Counted from the first letter of the stretch, positions 1-6,565 are shown. The stretch is DNA of 8,762 nucleotides from an uncultured Collinsella sp. (GCA_900554135.1 USFU01000063.1:1-8762), one strand, 5' to 3'. Made by a program: numbers and translations. The notes: a model not told the origin generated them from the sequence alone.

Positions 1-95
1 GTGACATGCATGGGCACGCGCACGATGCCGTAGCGCTCGCAGAGCTCCGGCGTCACATCCGACCCAGACTCAACCACGATTACGTACTTGCCCAT
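1..95 (-). CDS. DegV-family fatty-acid-binding protein, N-terminal fragment (runs off the left edge)
   Basis: Translating the minus strand from the ATG at 93-95 gives 31 residues before the edge. They begin MGKYVIVVESGSDV and continue TPELCERYGIVRVPMHV. This fits the start of DegV-family proteins: a first beta strand, then an (D/E)S-x-(S/A)D motif, a helix containing PEL..(R/K)YGI and a second strand ending in VP-hydrophobic. DegV proteins (about 280 residues) bind fatty acids. In Firmicutes the FakB type presents them to the FakA kinase; the role in this organism is unknown. The usual Asp before Ser is Glu here. The Shine-Dalgarno sequence is weak (GATAAGA directly before ATG), and a GTG three codons upstream is an alternative start. 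The gene is probably separate from the sugar operon upstream, because 276 nt with its own promoter candidate lie between them. Only the first tenth of the protein is visible, so the family call rests on this short stretch. Confidence 0.68.
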   Translation of the reverse strand, partial: MGKYVIVVESGSDVTPELCERYGIVRVPMHV

Positions 96-180
96 TCTTA
101 TCACGACCCATCTCGACATTGGCTTTTCAATACATGGCACGCGCCGCCGCACTGTTGCACAACGGCCGCAAAGCGCCAAA

Positions 181-219
181 GAGACGCCGCCCCTTGCACA
201 CAACAAAGGACAGCGTCTC
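181..219 (-). terminator. Long hairpin, possible terminator of the sugar operon or leader structure of degV
   Basis: Arms 181-196 and 204-219 form a 16-bp stem with a 7-nt loop. On the plus strand three positions are C-A mismatches; on the minus strand these become G-U pairs, so the stem is complete only in minus-strand RNA. After the stem the minus strand reads TTTGGCGCTTTG, which is only a weak U tract. It could terminate the sugar operon, whose last stop codon is 153 nt upstream. If the promoter at 246-274 is real, it would instead lie in a long 5' leader of the DegV gene. Confidence 0.45.
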
Positions 220-245
220 CCTGGAAAACTCCGTGCTTATTTAGG

Positions 246-274
246 ATTCTACACGGTTTGCAACAATGTGTTAC
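246..274 (-). promoter_or_regulatory. Candidate promoter for the DegV-family gene
   Basis: On the minus strand, TAGAAT (246-251) matches five of six bases of a sigma-A -10 element. It lies 17 bp from GTAACA (269-274), which matches four of six bases of a -35. Transcription would begin near 239 and give a leader of about 145 nt before the ATG at 95. The weak -35 fits a promoter that needs an activator, and a pair of direct repeats lies just upstream. No transcript data are available, so this is inferred from motif and spacing only. Confidence 0.4.
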
Positions 275-281
275 TTACTCC

Positions 282-310
282 GCAAACGGTAGCTATACGC
301 GATAAACGGT
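282..310 (-). promoter_or_regulatory. Pair of direct repeats resembling a LytTR-type activator site
   Basis: On the minus strand the 9-mers ACCGTTTAT (302-310) and ACCGTTTGC (282-290) repeat with a 20-bp period. The shared core is longer: CTACCGTTT occurs in both. The LytTR-domain consensus is [TA][AC][CA]GTTN[AG][TG] in tandem, usually with about a 21-22 bp period. The distal copy fits all nine positions and the proximal copy eight. The proximal copy ends 7 bp upstream of the putative -35, which is the usual place for such an activator. The period is one base shorter than normal, so the regulator family is a suggestion only. Confidence 0.35.
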
Positions 311-371
311 AGTTCGCTGCGGCAACTGCGACACATTCCGCCCAGCAAGTCCAATCGTGTTCCACGCACGG

Positions 372-1814
372 TTAATGCGCGAGACGGTAGAAATCCATCG
401 ACGCCGCACCCTCGGCATGCAACCCCATCGCCGAAACCGCCGGCGAATAGGTACGGCTCGTAAGTGCTGCCTCGCCGCCGTTGGCAAAAATCTCGACCAT
501 CGTAGTGTCCGAAAGCACGCGCAGGTCGCGAAGCTCGCTGAGCTCAATCGACCTCCGGTCTCGCCCATAGCCTTCATTACCCATATCGAGGGTAAGCATC
601 CCCTCCGCATAACGCACAAAGACACCCTTGCGGATTTCGAGCTCGATCATCTTGGCGCCCTCACAGGAAACCACGACATCAAACAGGCGTCCCGGCTCCT
701 CGACGGTCTCTTCGCCTACAGCACGAACGCAGCCACCGCGCATCCTCTCAATCTCGTGCGCCGGCTGCTGGCAGAGCTTACCATCGCGCATGCTCAGCTC
801 TCGCGGCACCGTCAACGCGCACTGCCACCCGCGCGCCACCGTCGGGTTTTCTGCCGTCGCATCGGGGCAACCCGACCATCCGATCATCAAACGCCGGCCT
901 GCAGCATCCTCAAAGGACTGCGGAGCATAGAAATCAAAACCGGCATCGACCATCGGGGGCATGCCCTGCCCGACGATTTTAAAGCTCGGCGCCTCCCAAT
1001 CGGCCTCGATAGGGAACCACACGCACTGATGCGGATTGCGGTAACGCCAACCATCGGCAGGCACACCCTGCGGACAGCAAACGAGAATAAGCTCGCCATC
1101 GAGCTCAAACAGATCGGGGCACTCCCACATAAAGCCAAAGTTCTCGTCCAGCTCAATGCGCGTCGCATAGCTCCAGACCCCTAAATCACGCGAAGTATAG
1201 ACAAGCACGCAGCCACGGTCGTCTTTCGTACGAGCGCCCAGAACCATGTAGTAGATACCATCGTGCTCAAGGATCTTGGGGTCGCGCACGTGCGTACCGA
1301 TATCGTCGGGGTAATCGACTGGTCCAACAGCCATGCGCTTCTCGCCCAATTCGTCGGGATTCTCGGCAACCATATGAATCTGGTTTTGCTCACGGCCCGT
1401 CAACACGTAGTCGTAATCATCGCGGTCAAAATGCTTGACGTTGCCGGTATAGAAGTAGTGAATCTTGCCATCACGTACAAAGGCAGAACCAGAATACGCT
1501 CCGCTCGAATCCAAATCGGAATCGGGGAACAGCACGGGGCCGTGATTCTCGTACGTCACAAAATCCTTTGTCGTCAGATGGTTCCAAAGCACTGGACCGC
1601 CATGCGCAGCATCGAACGGATCGTATTGATGATAGATGTGATACGTATCACCAATCTGAACCAAACCGTTGGGGTCGTTGAGCCAGCCAAGCTCAGGCTC
1701 CACATGGAACAGAAGCCTATCGGGGTCGGACGCGATGCGAGCCGCCGTCTCATCCTGTCCGGCACGCCACTGCTCATAGTCCGCGCGTGTCACCTTGTTT
1801 TTTTGATTTAACAT
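372..1814 (-). CDS. scrB: Sucrose-6-phosphate hydrolase / beta-fructofuranosidase, GH32
   Basis: A 480-residue intracellular GH32 enzyme expected to hydrolyse sucrose 6-phosphate, or related phosphorylated fructosides delivered by the PTS, to glucose 6-phosphate and fructose. All three hallmarks of the five-bladed propeller are present: WLNDPNG with nucleophile Asp47, HVRDP with transition-state Asp178, and WECPD with acid/base Glu231. Residues from about 340 to 480 form the C-terminal beta-sandwich, ending in VEIFANGGEAALTSR, a typical GH32 tail. There is no signal peptide, and the length is normal for the bacterial ScrB/SacA group. The ATG at 1812-1814 is preceded only by a weak GAGAAAG at about 9-nt spacing, so translation may be modest. 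It is the last gene of the unit, 101 nt after the permease, with a strong hairpin in that gap. A plain sucrase or fructan exo-hydrolase activity is possible, but the PTS partner favours the 6-phosphate substrate. Confidence 0.9.
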   Translation of the reverse strand: MLNQKNKVTRADYEQWRAGQDETAARIASDPDRLLFHVEPELGWLNDPNGLVQIGDTYHIYHQYDPFDAAHGGPVLWNHLTTKDFVTYENHGPVLFPDSDLDSSGAYSGSAFVRDGKIHYFYTGNVKHFDRDDYDYVLTGREQNQIHMVAENPDELGEKRMAVGPVDYPDDIGTHVRDPKILEHDGIYYMVLGARTKDDRGCVLVYTSRDLGVWSYATRIELDENFGFMWECPDLFELDGELILVCCPQGVPADGWRYRNPHQCVWFPIEADWEAPSFKIVGQGMPPMVDAGFDFYAPQSFEDAAGRRLMIGWSGCPDATAENPTVARGWQCALTVPRELSMRDGKLCQQPAHEIERMRGGCVRAVGEETVEEPGRLFDVVVSCEGAKMIELEIRKGVFVRYAEGMLTLDMGNEGYGRDRRSIELSELRDLRVLSDTTMVEIFANGGEAALTSRTYSPAVSAMGLHAEGAASMDFYRLAH

Positions 1815-1838
1815 CGCCGTTGACTTTCTCGTCTATGG

Positions 1839-1876
1839 GGAAGGACGCTCGACTCACACGAGTCGAACGCCCTTCC
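1839..1876 (-). other. Intercistronic hairpin between the permease and sucrase genes
   Basis: Arms 1839-1855 and 1860-1876 pair over 17 bp around a 4-nt loop (GTGT on the minus strand). Two plus-strand mismatches (1848/1867 and 1845/1870) become G-U pairs in minus-strand RNA, so the structure belongs to the operon transcript. It is not followed by a U run; the minus strand continues CCATAGACGAG. A stabilising or processing hairpin that sets different mRNA levels for permease and sucrase is therefore more likely than a full terminator. It lies 39 nt after the permease stop and 24 nt before the sucrase start. Confidence 0.6.
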
Positions 1877-1915
1877 TCAAATGGACTTATCCGCACATTG
1901 CACTGAATGGCTCAA

Positions 1916-3367
1916 CTAGAAGCTGACATCGAAGCCAGCGCCAGCGCCCTCTTCATCGGTGGTCGGCACGCCCTTTGCCTTGTTGTAGGCAAAGATCAAG
2001 ACGATCGGCACGATAAAGGCGATGAGATTGCCAGCCACATACCACACGAGGGTCTCGGGCGTGACGATGAGCAGGCCAAGCACGCCGGTCAGACCCTGAC
2101 CGATAGCGCGCACCTCAAAGAGCTTGACGAAGGCACCGCCGCAGCCTGCACCGATGCATGCGCAGATGAACGGAATGATCGAATAGCGCATGTTTGCAGC
2201 AAAGATAGCGGGCTCGGAGATTCCGACCAGCGTCGGGATAAAGGACGACATGCAGATGTTGCGCTCTTTGGAGTGCTTCTTGTGAATGAGGTACATACCG
2301 ATGGCGCCGCCGCCCTGGGCGATGATGGAAACCGACCAGATGGCCTGGATGTAGTTGAAGCCAGTCGTGGCAACAAGGTTTGCCTCGATACCCTGGATGA
2401 ACTGATGCGTACCGGTAACGACGAGCGGCTGCAGGAACGCGGCGAAGACAAAGGCACCAAAGACGCCCATCCTGTTGTACAGGATATCGATTACGCCGGC
2501 GAGGACGTCGCCGATCAGGTTGCCGAGCGGGCCGAACACGGTGAACAGAGCGACGTTAGCAAGAATCAGGGTAACGGTCGGGACAAAGACGAACGAAACG
2601 ACCTCGGGGATGTACTTCTGGGCAATCTTTTCGACCTTGGCCATAAACCAGGCGGTCAGGATTGCGGGGAACACGCCGCCCTGGAAAGCAACCATGGGAA
2701 TGGAGAGCGGACCGAAGTTCCAGTACTCAGCACCCGTCGGGTCCATAACGAACGTGTTGCGGTTCATAAGGCTCGGGTGAACCATGACGATACCGACGAG
2801 GATGCCCAGGATCGGGTTACCGCCAAAACGCTTGACCGCGCTGTACATAACCAGGACAGGCAGGTAGTCGAACGTGGTGGCGATAATGGCAAAGAAGCTT
2901 GCGAGGTTCTTGAGGAACTCGCTGTGATCGGCGAGGCTGCCTTCCATGCCAAAGAGGCCGTTGGCAACGATCAGCGACTTAAGGCCGATGATGATTGCAG
3001 CGCCGACGAAGGCGGGAATGATGGGGATAAAGATGTCCGAGAATACCTTGAGGACCGAGAAGAACTTGCCCTTCTTGTCCGCCTCGGCGCCCTTGACCTC
3101 GGAAGCACTGATCTCCTTAACGCCCGTCAGAGCCATAAACTCATCGTAAACCTTGTTGACGGTACCGGTACCGAAGATGATCATGAGCTGGCCGCTGTTG
3201 TACAGCACGCCCTTGACGCCATCGATGTTCTCGAGCTCGGCCTTGTTGTATTTGCTCGTATCCTTGAGCACCAGACGCAGACGGGTCACGCAATGCGTGG
3301 CGCCCTCGATGTTCTCCAGTCCGCCGACGTTGTCGACGACTTGCTGGGACACTGCCTTGTAGTCCAT
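1916..3367 (-). CDS. scrA: PTS sucrose-type permease, EIIBC component
   Basis: A 483-residue membrane permease of the glucose/sucrose/beta-glucoside PTS superfamily that imports and phosphorylates its sugar. The N-terminal EIIB domain (about residues 1-85) has the phosphocysteine motif THCVTRLR with Cys26. A short charged linker leads to EIIC (about 105-470), which is highly hydrophobic with roughly ten membrane segments. EIIC includes the GTHQF motif (His321) and the diagnostic GISEPAIF at about 382-389. There is no EIIA domain, so a separate EIIA(Glc)-type protein encoded elsewhere must donate the phosphate. I chose the ATG at 3365-3367 because GGAGAGG (3371-3377) precedes it at good spacing; an ATG four codons upstream has AGGA touching the start. 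Flanking fructosidase-type genes and a LacI regulator point to sucrose or a short fructo-oligosaccharide. Trehalose or beta-glucoside permeases are related, but the neighbours argue against them. Confidence 0.9.
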   Translation of the reverse strand: MDYKAVSQQVVDNVGGLENIEGATHCVTRLRLVLKDTSKYNKAELENIDGVKGVLYNSGQLMIIFGTGTVNKVYDEFMALTGVKEISASEVKGAEADKKGKFFSVLKVFSDIFIPIIPAFVGAAIIIGLKSLIVANGLFGMEGSLADHSEFLKNLASFFAIIATTFDYLPVLVMYSAVKRFGGNPILGILVGIVMVHPSLMNRNTFVMDPTGAEYWNFGPLSIPMVAFQGGVFPAILTAWFMAKVEKIAQKYIPEVVSFVFVPTVTLILANVALFTVFGPLGNLIGDVLAGVIDILYNRMGVFGAFVFAAFLQPLVVTGTHQFIQGIEANLVATTGFNYIQAIWSVSIIAQGGGAIGMYLIHKKHSKERNICMSSFIPTLVGISEPAIFAANMRYSIIPFICACIGAGCGGAFVKLFEVRAIGQGLTGVLGLLIVTPETLVWYVAGNLIAFIVPIVLIFAYNKAKGVPTTDEEGAGAGFDVSF

Positions 3368-3412
3368 GTTCCTCTCCATTCCTTTTCTAAATCATAAAAC
3401 GGTTCGTTGCCG

Positions 3413-4795
3413 CTACAGAGACGCGATCGTTGCGTTTGCGCACTTGAGCGCACCGTCGGTGACGGTAAGCGCCACACCCTGGCCCTGCTTGTTGCAGAAG
3501 CGAGCGTTGAGCGCAACATCATCGACAAAGATGGTCGCGATGTCGTCGTCGACGACCAGACGCACATGGTGAGTGCCCTCGCCCTTAAAGAACAACGGAC
3601 GCTCGAGGCCCATGTTGTTGACCTGGAACCACGGGTACTGGGGAGCCGGCGTGAACTCGAGCTTGCCCTCGCGCAGGTTGGCGCGGAACTCATAGGCAAG
3701 ACCGGTCTCGGCGTCCTCGGCGAACTTGACCGAGAAGCCGGCAGCGTTACCGCCGAGCTCAATGTCGGCATCGAGCAAGTAGGTGGAGCCGGCATCTGCG
3801 GCGAGCACCTGCTCGACCTTGCCCGACTCGCAGGAAAGCTCAAAGGTCTCGACTGCCTTAGCCTCGCCAAAGGCGCCAAGCATGCTGTCGGGGAGCTTGG
3901 TGCCGAGCGTTCCGTCGGCACGCTGAACGATCTCGAGGGGCATAAAAGTGCCACCCCACAGGTAAGAGCTGGGGTCGCCGCCCTCGTCGCGCGTCGGGAC
4001 CCAACCAAAGAGAACGCGGCGCTCGCCATCGAATGCGGTGCGAGCGGCGTAGTACGCGCGGCCGTCGAAGGAGTCGTCAGCGGGGGTAATCCAAGGACCG
4101 TTGATGGACTTGGACATGCGGTAACGGGTCTTGTTGCCGTCGCTGTACTCGGAAAAGACGAGGTACCACCAGTCGCCCATCTTAAAGAGATCAGGCATCT
4201 CAAACATGGTGTACAGGCCCGGGTTCCACCAGTCGCCCTGGAACTCCCAGTTGGTCAGATCCTTGGAGGTGAACTTGACCAGGCGGCCGGTCATCAGACG
4301 CTTGTCCTCGCCCACACGCGTGCCGAGGATGAGCATGTACTCTTCGTTCTCCTCATCCCAAAGCACAAAGGGATCGCGCCAGTTGCGGTCATCGTAACCC
4401 TCCTGGGGCGGAAGCAGCGTCTCGGCGATGTTCTTCTCCCACTTGACGGCGTCGTCGCTCGTCGCGTGAAGAAGAACCTGCTTCATCAAACGTGCGCGGA
4501 CCTTATCGCGATTGCAACCAGTGTAGAGCGCATGGTACTTGTCGCCCACCTTAAACACCGTGCCGGCATAAATGTACTGGTCGACTTCCTCGTCGCCGCC
4601 GCGCTCAAGGCTCTCGCCAAAGTCCTTGTAGTTGACGAAATCCTTGGTCGTAGCGAGTGCCCAGCCAAACGGCTCTCCGAAAGGTTCGGGGTTACGCGTG
4701 TCACGCTGATGATAGAGATAGAACGTGCCGTCCTCGCCGTACGGCATGATGTCGCCTACCCAAATTCCCTCAGGCTGGTAATACACCTTGTGCAT
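3413..4795 (-). CDS. Atypical GH32-type glycosidase, divergent beta-fructosidase
   Basis: A 460-residue protein without a signal peptide, built like a GH32 enzyme: a propeller (about 1-310) and a C-terminal beta-sandwich ending in IFVDDVALNARF. The usual WLNDPNG is replaced by WVGDIMPYG, leaving Asp15 as probable nucleophile. NWRDP supplies Asp141, and the acid/base motif is FEMPDLF with Glu199 where ECPD is normal. The three carboxylates are therefore kept, but the residues around the fructose pocket differ, and a substrate other than plain sucrose 6-phosphate is likely. The ATG at 4793-4795 has AAGGAAG six bases upstream; a GTG at 4813 in frame lacks such a signal. It is the first gene after the regulated promoter and lies 45 nt before the permease, so it is the most strongly expressed part of the unit. 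Candidates include a fructo-oligosaccharide or other fructoside hydrolase, or a transfructosylase. The exact substrate cannot be read from the sequence. Confidence 0.8.
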   Translation of the reverse strand: MHKVYYQPEGIWVGDIMPYGEDGTFYLYHQRDTRNPEPFGEPFGWALATTKDFVNYKDFGESLERGGDEEVDQYIYAGTVFKVGDKYHALYTGCNRDKVRARLMKQVLLHATSDDAVKWEKNIAETLLPPQEGYDDRNWRDPFVLWDEENEEYMLILGTRVGEDKRLMTGRLVKFTSKDLTNWEFQGDWWNPGLYTMFEMPDLFKMGDWWYLVFSEYSDGNKTRYRMSKSINGPWITPADDSFDGRAYYAARTAFDGERRVLFGWVPTRDEGGDPSSYLWGGTFMPLEIVQRADGTLGTKLPDSMLGAFGEAKAVETFELSCESGKVEQVLAADAGSTYLLDADIELGGNAAGFSVKFAEDAETGLAYEFRANLREGKLEFTPAPQYPWFQVNNMGLERPLFFKGEGTHHVRLVVDDDIATIFVDDVALNARFCNKQGQGVALTVTDGALKCANATIASL

Positions 4796-4837
4796 CCGAG
4801 ACTTCCTTTCCACGACATACTAACTCGGTACAATGGC

Positions 4838-4866
4838 AAGATATGTCAATCGTTTTCATATGTCAA
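4838..4866 (-). promoter_or_regulatory. Promoter of the GH32-PTS-GH32 operon
   Basis: On the minus strand a perfect -35 TTGACA (4861-4866) is followed after exactly 17 bp by TATCTT (4838-4843), four of six bases of a -10. Transcription would start near 4831 and give a leader of about 36 nt before the first gene, which fits the position of its ribosome binding site. The -35 lies inside one operator-like site, and the spacer is filled by a second. A bound LacI-type repressor would therefore block RNA polymerase directly. Confidence 0.7.
4844..4860. promoter_or_regulatory. Operator O1 for the LacI-family regulator
   Basis: TGTCAATCGTTTTCATA fits the shared pattern TGTCAAnCGTTTnCA seen in four places around this regulator. 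The central CG and its flanks are typical of LacI-family operators. The site occupies exactly the 17-bp spacer between the -35 and -10 of the operon promoter and abuts the next site without a gap. Confidence 0.7.
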
Positions 4867-4877
4867 ACGTTTTCACA
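4861..4877. promoter_or_regulatory. Operator O2 for the LacI-family regulator
   Basis: TGTCAAACGTTTTCACA contains the symmetric core AAACGTTT. It directly abuts O1 with a 17-bp centre-to-centre distance. Its left half, read on the minus strand, is the TTGACA -35 hexamer of the operon promoter. Confidence 0.75.
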
Positions 4878-4907
4878 CCAATACGTCTTTTCGCAGTTCC
4901 AGTCGTC

Positions 4908-4924
4908 GGCAAACGGTTGACATA
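4908..4924. promoter_or_regulatory. Operator-like site O3 upstream of the operon promoter
   Basis: Read on the minus strand this is TATGTCAACCGTTTGCC, matching the pattern TGTCAAnCGTTTnC with one final deviation. It lies about 47 bp upstream of O2, centre to centre, and is oriented opposite to O1 and O2. It could be an auxiliary site for cooperative binding or looping. Confidence 0.55.
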
Positions 4925-4978
4925 TGCCGGTGAACGGTCATCAGAGGCGTTTGAGGAATTCTTTTGGCACGGGATGAA

Positions 4979-5989
4979 CTACGCGGTTTTGCCCTCAATG
5001 AGTTCAACGGGGAGCTTGATATTCGATTCGGGATTATCGCCGTTAATCAGAGCGATGATGGATTGCGCCGCGAGCTCTCCGATGCGATCGATATCTTGAC
5101 GTACGGTTGTTAAGTCAGGCATAAACGTCATAGTTCGGCGGGCACCATCCGCGCCCACGACCTTAATATCGTCTGGAGCGCTCAAGCCGCGCTGCTTCAT
5201 CACGTTGAGACAGATGGCCGCCATCGTATCGTCTCCCGCAAAGATGCCGTCAATATCGGGGTTCTCATCGAGGATCTTCGCAACGACCGCGCCCTTTTCG
5301 TCGTCGGGCTTAACGAACTCAACCTCACGGACAAGCGCGGACAAACCGGCCTGCTCAACAACATCGAGGTAGGCATCGGTACGCTTATTGGCAGGCATGC
5401 GCATGCGGCTATTGCTGCGCAGGCACAGGATACGCCTGCAGCCGTCATCAATCAGACGGCGCGTGGCGAGCTCGCCGATGCCATAGCTGTCACTTGCAAT
5501 CTGGACAGAGCCCTCGCCGAGATCGCAGTCGATGCCAACCAGGCTCAAGCCCATCTCGGCATATGCCTCGGCACCGATATTGAGGGAGTTGACGATGACA
5601 CCGTCGACCATATTGCGGCGGAGCATGTCAATATAGGAACGCTCAAGATCGGGTCGATTGGCGCTGTTGCACAGCAACATCTTAAAGCCGTTTTCCGCTA
5701 ACGTGCGCTCGACCGCCTGCACAACCTGAGCATGGAACGGGCTGCTCACAAAGGGAACGATCATACCGATAAGATTCAGGCGACCGTTGAGCATGGCACG
5801 GGCGATATCGTTGGGCGTATAGTTGATGCGCTCCATCGCGGCATGGACCTTATCGCGGGTCTCTTGGCTAATATAGCCGCGATTATTAAGCACGCGAGAT
5901 ACCGTAGTAGGCGAAACCCCCGCCACCGCTGCAACTTCCTTGATGCCAGGCTTAGCAGAATCCTTAGAACGAGCGCCCTCGCGAGCCAT
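4979..5989 (-). CDS. scrR: LacI-family transcriptional regulator of the sucrose/fructoside operon
   Basis: A 336-residue cytosolic repressor. The N-terminal helix-turn-helix is GIKEVAAVAGVSPTTVSRVLNN (about residues 15-36 in two short parts: IKEVAAVAGVS and TTVSRVLNN). It is followed by the hinge helix YTPNDIARAMLNG (about 58-70) and a periplasmic-binding-protein-like effector domain with the usual GIDCDLGEG, FAGDDTMA and VVGADG segments. The ATG at 5987-5989 has a strong GGGGGAGGG (5994-6002) at the right spacing; in-frame ATGs at 6004 and 6010 lack one and the latter lies in an operator. It is co-directional with the sugar operon and 183 nt upstream of it. Matching operators at both its own 5' end and the operon promoter indicate repression of both. 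The inducer is probably a sugar or sugar phosphate from sucrose uptake, as in ScrR proteins. No terminator is evident after it, so some read-through into the operon is possible. Confidence 0.88.
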   Translation of the reverse strand: MAREGARSKDSAKPGIKEVAAVAGVSPTTVSRVLNNRGYISQETRDKVHAAMERINYTPNDIARAMLNGRLNLIGMIVPFVSSPFHAQVVQAVERTLAENGFKMLLCNSANRPDLERSYIDMLRRNMVDGVIVNSLNIGAEAYAEMGLSLVGIDCDLGEGSVQIASDSYGIGELATRRLIDDGCRRILCLRSNSRMRMPANKRTDAYLDVVEQAGLSALVREVEFVKPDDEKGAVVAKILDENPDIDGIFAGDDTMAAICLNVMKQRGLSAPDDIKVVGADGARRTMTFMPDLTTVRQDIDRIGELAAQSIIALINGDNPESNIKLPVELIEGKTA

Positions 5990-6009
5990 AGCACCCTCCC
6001 CCATCAACA

Positions 6010-6026
6010 TGTCAAACGTTTACATA
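6010..6026. promoter_or_regulatory. Operator O4 in front of the LacI-family gene (autoregulation)
   Basis: TGTCAAACGTTTACATA carries the symmetric core AAACGTTT and matches O2 in its first twelve bases. It lies 20 bp upstream of the regulator start codon, just before the Shine-Dalgarno sequence. Repressor bound here would shut off its own gene. I could not pick a convincing -35/-10 pair for this gene; TATGCT near 6034-6039 on the minus strand is a weak -10 candidate. Confidence 0.7.
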
Positions 6027-6138
6027 CGAACAAAGCATACCCCAACAACAGCGGGAAGACGGTAACAGCACAAGTAAGTAAACGACTCATCCAAATAATT
6101 AGGAGAGTTCCGCCTAAAGGGTGACTACACAGGACCCC

Positions 6139-6268
6139 CGCCGGGCCGCTTTGGGTTACTTTCCAAAACATTTCCGCAGGATGCAAAGGGCTCCGCCGCG
6201 CGAAGCGCGCAGCGGAGCCCTTTGCATGTCCGAGGACGTTTTGGAAAGTAACCCAAAGCGGCCCGGCG
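6139..6268. repeat. 130-bp nested palindrome, probable terminator or dispersed repeat element
   Basis: The outer arms 6139-6169 and 6238-6268 are a perfect 31-bp inverted repeat (key segment CTTTGGGTTACTTTCC). Inside is a second perfect 16-bp inverted repeat, 6181-6196 and 6212-6227 (ATGCAAAGGGCTCCGC), closed by a small CGCGC-GAA-GCGCG cap. Unpaired linkers of 10-11 nt separate the two stems. The element lies 22 nt after the stop of the glycyl-radical gene and would fold in RNA of either strand. No long U tract follows it. It may end the formate-lyase transcript, insulate it from the regulator gene, or be one copy of a non-coding repeat family. No clear target-site duplication is visible at its edges. 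Confidence 0.75.
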
Positions 6269-6290
6269 ATCCTGCGGGAGTTAAACCCCT

Positions 6291-6542
6291 TTAGAACTTG
6301 TCGTGGAAGGTACGCGAAATGACCTCGTCCTGCTGCTCCTTGGTGAGCGTGTGGAAGTTCACGGCATAGCCGGAAACGCGGATGGTCAGCTGCGGGTACT
6401 TCTCGGGGTGAGCCTGAGCGTCAAGCAGCGTCTCACGGTTGAAGACGTTGATGTTCAGGTGGTGGCCACCCTTCTCGGCGTAAGCGTCGAGCATGTGGAC
6501 CAGGTTATCGGCCTGAGTCTCGGAAACTTCAGAAACCTTCAT
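6291..6542 (-). CDS. grcA: Stand-alone glycyl-radical domain, small subunit of a split pyruvate formate-lyase (GrcA-like)
   Basis: An 83-residue protein that corresponds almost exactly to the C-terminal end of pyruvate formate-lyase. After a short helix ([13 protein letters not shown]) come GGHHLNINV, then [17 protein letters not shown] with the radical-bearing Gly58, and finally [14 protein letters not shown] near the C-terminus. The activating enzyme, a radical-SAM protein not in this window, would place the radical on Gly58. The radical would then pass to the Cys pair of the large protein. It differs from E. coli GrcA/YfiD (127 residues), a spare part for oxygen-damaged enzyme, because it lacks the N-terminal extension and because its neighbour has no such domain of its own. 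The ATG at 6540-6542 follows AAGGAGA at ideal spacing; a GTG at 6587 would add 15 residues encoded by a hairpin and is unlikely. It is in a different frame from the large gene, with stop codons between. Confidence 0.93.
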   Translation of the reverse strand: MKVSEVSETQADNLVHMLDAYAEKGGHHLNINVFNRETLLDAQAHPEKYPQLTIRVSGYAVNFHTLTKEQQDEVISRTFHDKF

Positions 6543-6565
6543 AATGTGTCTCCTTCGATCGATAG

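Noticed and set aside
1907..3397. A 496-codon open frame on the plus strand opposite the permease
   Set aside because: The translation is an implausibly charged, domain-free string produced by reading antisense to a hydrophobic membrane protein. The minus-strand EIIBC has clear motifs.
3407..4933. A 508-codon open frame on the plus strand opposite the divergent GH32 gene
   Set aside because: It is antisense to a gene with intact catalytic motifs, has no family resemblance, and no ribosome binding site is evident.
6085..6121. Weak inverted repeat TTAGG...CCTAA as a terminator between the palindrome and the regulator gene
   Set aside because: Only five pairs with a nine-base loop, and the neighbouring 130-bp palindrome is a far better candidate.
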